Shown here piece by piece: positions 60,245 through 64,000 of a stretch of 64,000 nt of DNA. The position numbers were made by a program, and so were the translations under genes. The notes beneath the pieces were generated by a model, which saw only the letters and a list, made by a program, of their open reading frames with translations, was not told the DNA's origin and searched no databases. The DNA comes from Pseudomonas bananamidigenes. GTDB taxonomy: Bacteria > Pseudomonadota > Gammaproteobacteria > Pseudomonadales > Pseudomonadaceae. The stretch covers positions 1-64,000 of the forward strand of contig NZ_LRUN01000022.1 in assembly GCF_001679645.1 (NCBI RefSeq). The letters are read 5' to 3'. Position 1 is the stretch's first letter, and each line of letters starts with the position of its first letter.

Positions 60245-60275
60245 AAAAAGGCCCATCTTCGGATGGGCCTTTTTT
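60245..60275 (+). terminator. Rho-independent terminator after oprD
   Basis: AAGGCCCATCTTCGGATGGGCCTT with a TTCG loop, followed by TTTT. Confidence 0.95.
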
Positions 60276-60335
60276 GTTATCTGTCACTTGTAATAACTGC
60301 CTGACCAACAAGTCAGGCAATTAATTAGCAACCTA

Positions 60336-61178
60336 TCATTGCACCGCTGTTTCCTGAACCACACGAATCACTCGCTGTGGAAACGGAATATCGATACCGG
60401 CCGCCTTTAAACGATCACGGGACTGTTCGTTAAACATGAACATCACATCCCAGTAGTCTGCGGTCTTAACCCACACACGCAGAGAAACAGTGATCGAACT
60501 GTCACCCAATGTCGAAATAACGGCCTGCGGTGCCGGATCCTGCAGAACGCGATCATCCTTGGCCAGATCCAGCAGCACCTGACGGGCCTTTTGCAGATCG
60601 GCTTCGTAATCGACACCCACATCGAACACAACCTTGCGGGTCGGCTGACGGTTGGTGTTAGTGATGATGCCGTTCGACAGATTGCCGTTCGGTACGATGA
60701 TGGTCTTGTTGTCACCGGTACGCAGCACCGTGTGGAAAATCTGGATGCTGTCGACAGTACCCGCCACGCCCTGCGCTTCGATCCAGTCACCGATACGGAA
60801 CGGACGGAACAGCAGAATCAGCACGCCGCCGGCGAAGTTCGCCAGGCTGCCCTGCAACGCCAGACCGATGGCCAGGCCCGCCGCACCGATCGCCGCGACG
60901 AACGAGGTGGTCTCGACACCGATCATCGACGCGACGCTGACGATCAGCAGCACCTTGAGCACGATGTTGGCCAGGCTGCTGATGAAACCTTGCAGCGCCA
61001 GATCGGCATTGCGCAGGGCCAGCAGGCCGCCCAGCTTTTGCGTGACCTTGTTGATCAGCCACCAGCCGATGGCCAGGGTAATCACCGCCAGCAGCACACG
61101 GCTGCCGTACTCCATGATCATCGGAATCCACGCCTGGGACACCTTGACCAGGTTGTCCACCTCAGCATTCAAATCCAT
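60336..61178 (-). CDS. mscS: Small-conductance mechanosensitive channel (MscS family)
   Basis: The 280-residue inner-membrane channel opens under membrane tension to release solutes on osmotic down-shock. It has three TM segments: YGSRVLLAVITLAIGWWLI (about 24-42), a second near LKVLLIVSVASMIG, and the pore helix AIGAAGLAIGLALQGSLANFAGGVLILLFRPF (split; about 95-125) with its Gly/Ala pattern. The C-terminal cytoplasmic cage ends IPFPQRVIRVVQE, the family mark. Length and order match E. coli MscS. Confidence 0.94.
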   Translation of the reverse strand: MDLNAEVDNLVKVSQAWIPMIMEYGSRVLLAVITLAIGWWLINKVTQKLGGLLALRNADLALQGFISSLANIVLKVLLIVSVASMIGVETTSFVAAIGAAGLAIGLALQGSLANFAGGVLILLFRPFRIGDWIEAQGVAGTVDSIQIFHTVLRTGDNKTIIVPNGNLSNGIITNTNRQPTRKVVFDVGVDYEADLQKARQVLLDLAKDDRVLQDPAPQAVISTLGDSSITVSLRVWVKTADYWDVMFMFNEQSRDRLKAAGIDIPFPQRVIRVVQETAVQ

Positions 61179-61317
61179 CTTTTATCTCCTGATTTCCGGC
61201 TACCCGGGCTATGAAAGATCAACGGCAGAAAGACCGAGTCCCTTGAGGCTCAATCGTTTCTGCCGCTGCTTGGCCCTCGGACGCTGAAAACGCCGAGAGG
61301 TTCCCGACCGAGGTGGC

Positions 61318-62861
<1,544 letters not shown>

Positions 62862-62906
62862 GCAGCGGCTACGCTGCCCACTTGTTCCTTTGCAGCGATA
62901 AACCTG

Positions 62907-64000
62907 ATGCCATTGCGCCAGCGCCTCGAAAACCTGCCGGTCGGCCAGAAACTGCTGGCCGCCCTGCTGGTGCTGTTGACCACCGTATTACTGGTCGCCA
63001 ACCTGACCTTCATCAGCGCGGCCTATTACATTTCCCAGGAAAGCATGGCACCCCAGGCGCTGCAGACCATCGGCCGCCTGGTCGCGAACCCGAGCCTGAT
63101 CGCCGAAGCCCTGCAATCACCGCAAAGCGCCGAACGCCTGCTCAAGGAGCTCGACAGCTACTCACCGCTACGCGCCGCTGCACTGTATGACGGCAAAGGC
63201 GAACGCATCGCTCAGGTGCAGCGCGGCGACAAGCTCAACCTGCCGGAACGCTACCGGCACATCGAAGCCTGGCAGCTCACCGAGTTTCGCAGCAATCAAC
63301 TGATCACGCTGCCCCGCCCCGGCACTGCGCCGGGTCATCTGTTGCTGGTGGCCAGCAGCGAATTGCCGATGGCGTTCTACACCGGCACCCTGACCGCCAG
63401 CCTTGGGATCCTGATTTTCAGCGTGCTGCTGTGGCTGGTGATCGCCCGACAGATCAAACGCCTGATTACCCGGCCGATCCATGAACTCGAAGAACTCTCC
63501 CGTCAGGTAACCCGCGAAGAGAACTACTCCCTGCGCGCCTCCCGTGGCAACCACGACGAAATCGGCAGCCTGGCCGAAGCCTTCAACACCATGCTTTCGC
63601 GCATCGAAGCCCGGGAACAGCAGCTCAAGCGTGCCCGCGACGACTCGCAGGCGGCCTACGATCAGGCGCAAGGCCTGGCCGAAGAAACCCGCCACACCAA
63701 TCGCAAACTGGAACTGGAAGTCCAGGTGCGCAGCAAGATCGAGAAAAAGCTCACGGGCTTTCAGAACTACCTCAACAGCATCATCGACTCCATGCCTTCG
63801 GCGCTGATCGCCCTCGACGAGCAGCTCTACGTCACCCAGTGGAACCAGGAGGCCAGCGCCCTCTCCGGTACGCGGCTGGACGAAGCGTTGAACCAGCCGA
63901 TCTTCCTTGCCTTCGAACCGCTCAAGCCGTTTCTGCCGCAACTCAAGCAAACAGTGGAAGAACACACCGTGGCGAAGATCGAGCGGGTGACCTGGTTCAA
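62907..64000 (+). CDS. Membrane sensor histidine kinase, N-terminal part (runs off the window)
   Basis: Only the first 364 codons are present. TM1 is LLAALLVLLTTVLLVANLTF (about 15-34), followed by a periplasmic domain (about 35-160), TM2 ASLGILIFSVLLWLVI (about 165-180), HAMP (about 183-235, ending IGSLAEAFNTML), a coiled coil (about 236-285) and the start of a PAS domain (YLNSIIDSMPSALIALDEQLYV). The kinase core and any receiver lie beyond the end. Position after yajQ-panE matches the PA4398 hybrid kinase, linked in P. aeruginosa to motility and biofilm; this identity is inferred. Confidence 0.85.
   Translation, partial: MPLRQRLENLPVGQKLLAALLVLLTTVLLVANLTFISAAYYISQESMAPQALQTIGRLVANPSLIAEALQSPQSAERLLKELDSYSPLRAAALYDGKGERIAQVQRGDKLNLPERYRHIEAWQLTEFRSNQLITLPRPGTAPGHLLLVASSELPMAFYTGTLTASLGILIFSVLLWLVIARQIKRLITRPIHELEELSRQVTREENYSLRASRGNHDEIGSLAEAFNTMLSRIEAREQQLKRARDDSQAAYDQAQGLAEETRHTNRKLELEVQVRSKIEKKLTGFQNYLNSIIDSMPSALIALDEQLYVTQWNQEASALSGTRLDEALNQPIFLAFEPLKPFLPQLKQTVEEHTVAKIERVTWF

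Overview
This is chromosomal core DNA of a fluorescent pseudomonad, most likely of the Pseudomonas fluorescens group. The evidence is high GC, an Entner-Doudoroff cluster with a GtsABCD glucose transporter, eight REP-doublet hairpins of the pseudomonad type, and a block from queC-tRNA-Lys through tol-pal, ruv, aspS and dps to oprD whose order matches what I recall of PA0958-PA0976 in P. aeruginosa. I see no phage, plasmid, insertion sequence, CRISPR array or secretion or defence island. The notable observations are regulatory DNA, one frameshift, gene remnants and changes in gene order, not a new multi-gene system.

1-14900, glucose uptake and catabolism: on the minus strand lie an AGE-family epimerase, gtsABCD, the porin oprB and a hexose-6-phosphate mutarotase. 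Next to them is edd-glk-gltR-gtrS, divergent from gapA. The edd/gapA gap holds two perfect HexR boxes. A shared 40-bp operator-like motif precedes both the epimerase and gtsA, and A-rich Crc/Hfq-type motifs lie near several starts. The response regulator gltR is broken by a 1-base deletion.

15000-20700, heme iron: a Fur-box candidate, an ECF sigma factor, a FecR anti-sigma factor, a signalling TonB receptor and heme oxygenase form a cell-surface signalling and heme-degradation unit, followed by a DUF454 membrane protein. The receptor and hemO share an identical bipartite upstream motif, a candidate promoter for the sigma factor.

20800-32100: a methyl-accepting chemotaxis protein, a class III CoA-transferase, an alkA-like remnant, two divergent arcD-type antiporters and the arginine deiminase operon arcDABC, with a 142-nt cruciform between arcA and arcB, then a DUF5064 protein.

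32270-40000, glycine catabolism: the sigma-54 activator gcsR, three GcsR-type operators and a -24/-12 promoter lie ahead of gcvH-gcvP-sdaA-gcvT. The glyA found in the P. aeruginosa operon is absent.

40400-60300, housekeeping: a cold-shock protein, an RDD protein, nadA, tRNA-Lys, queC/queE, tolQRAB-pal-cpoB, ruvCAB, yebC, aspS, an FmdB protein, a ribbon-helix-helix protein, dps, a membrane-anchored cold-shock protein, slyX, a HIT protein and an OprD porin.

60336-64000: mscS, yajQ, panE and the start of a membrane sensor kinase that runs off the window. This resembles PA4394-PA4398 without the regulator gene that sits between yajQ and panE there.
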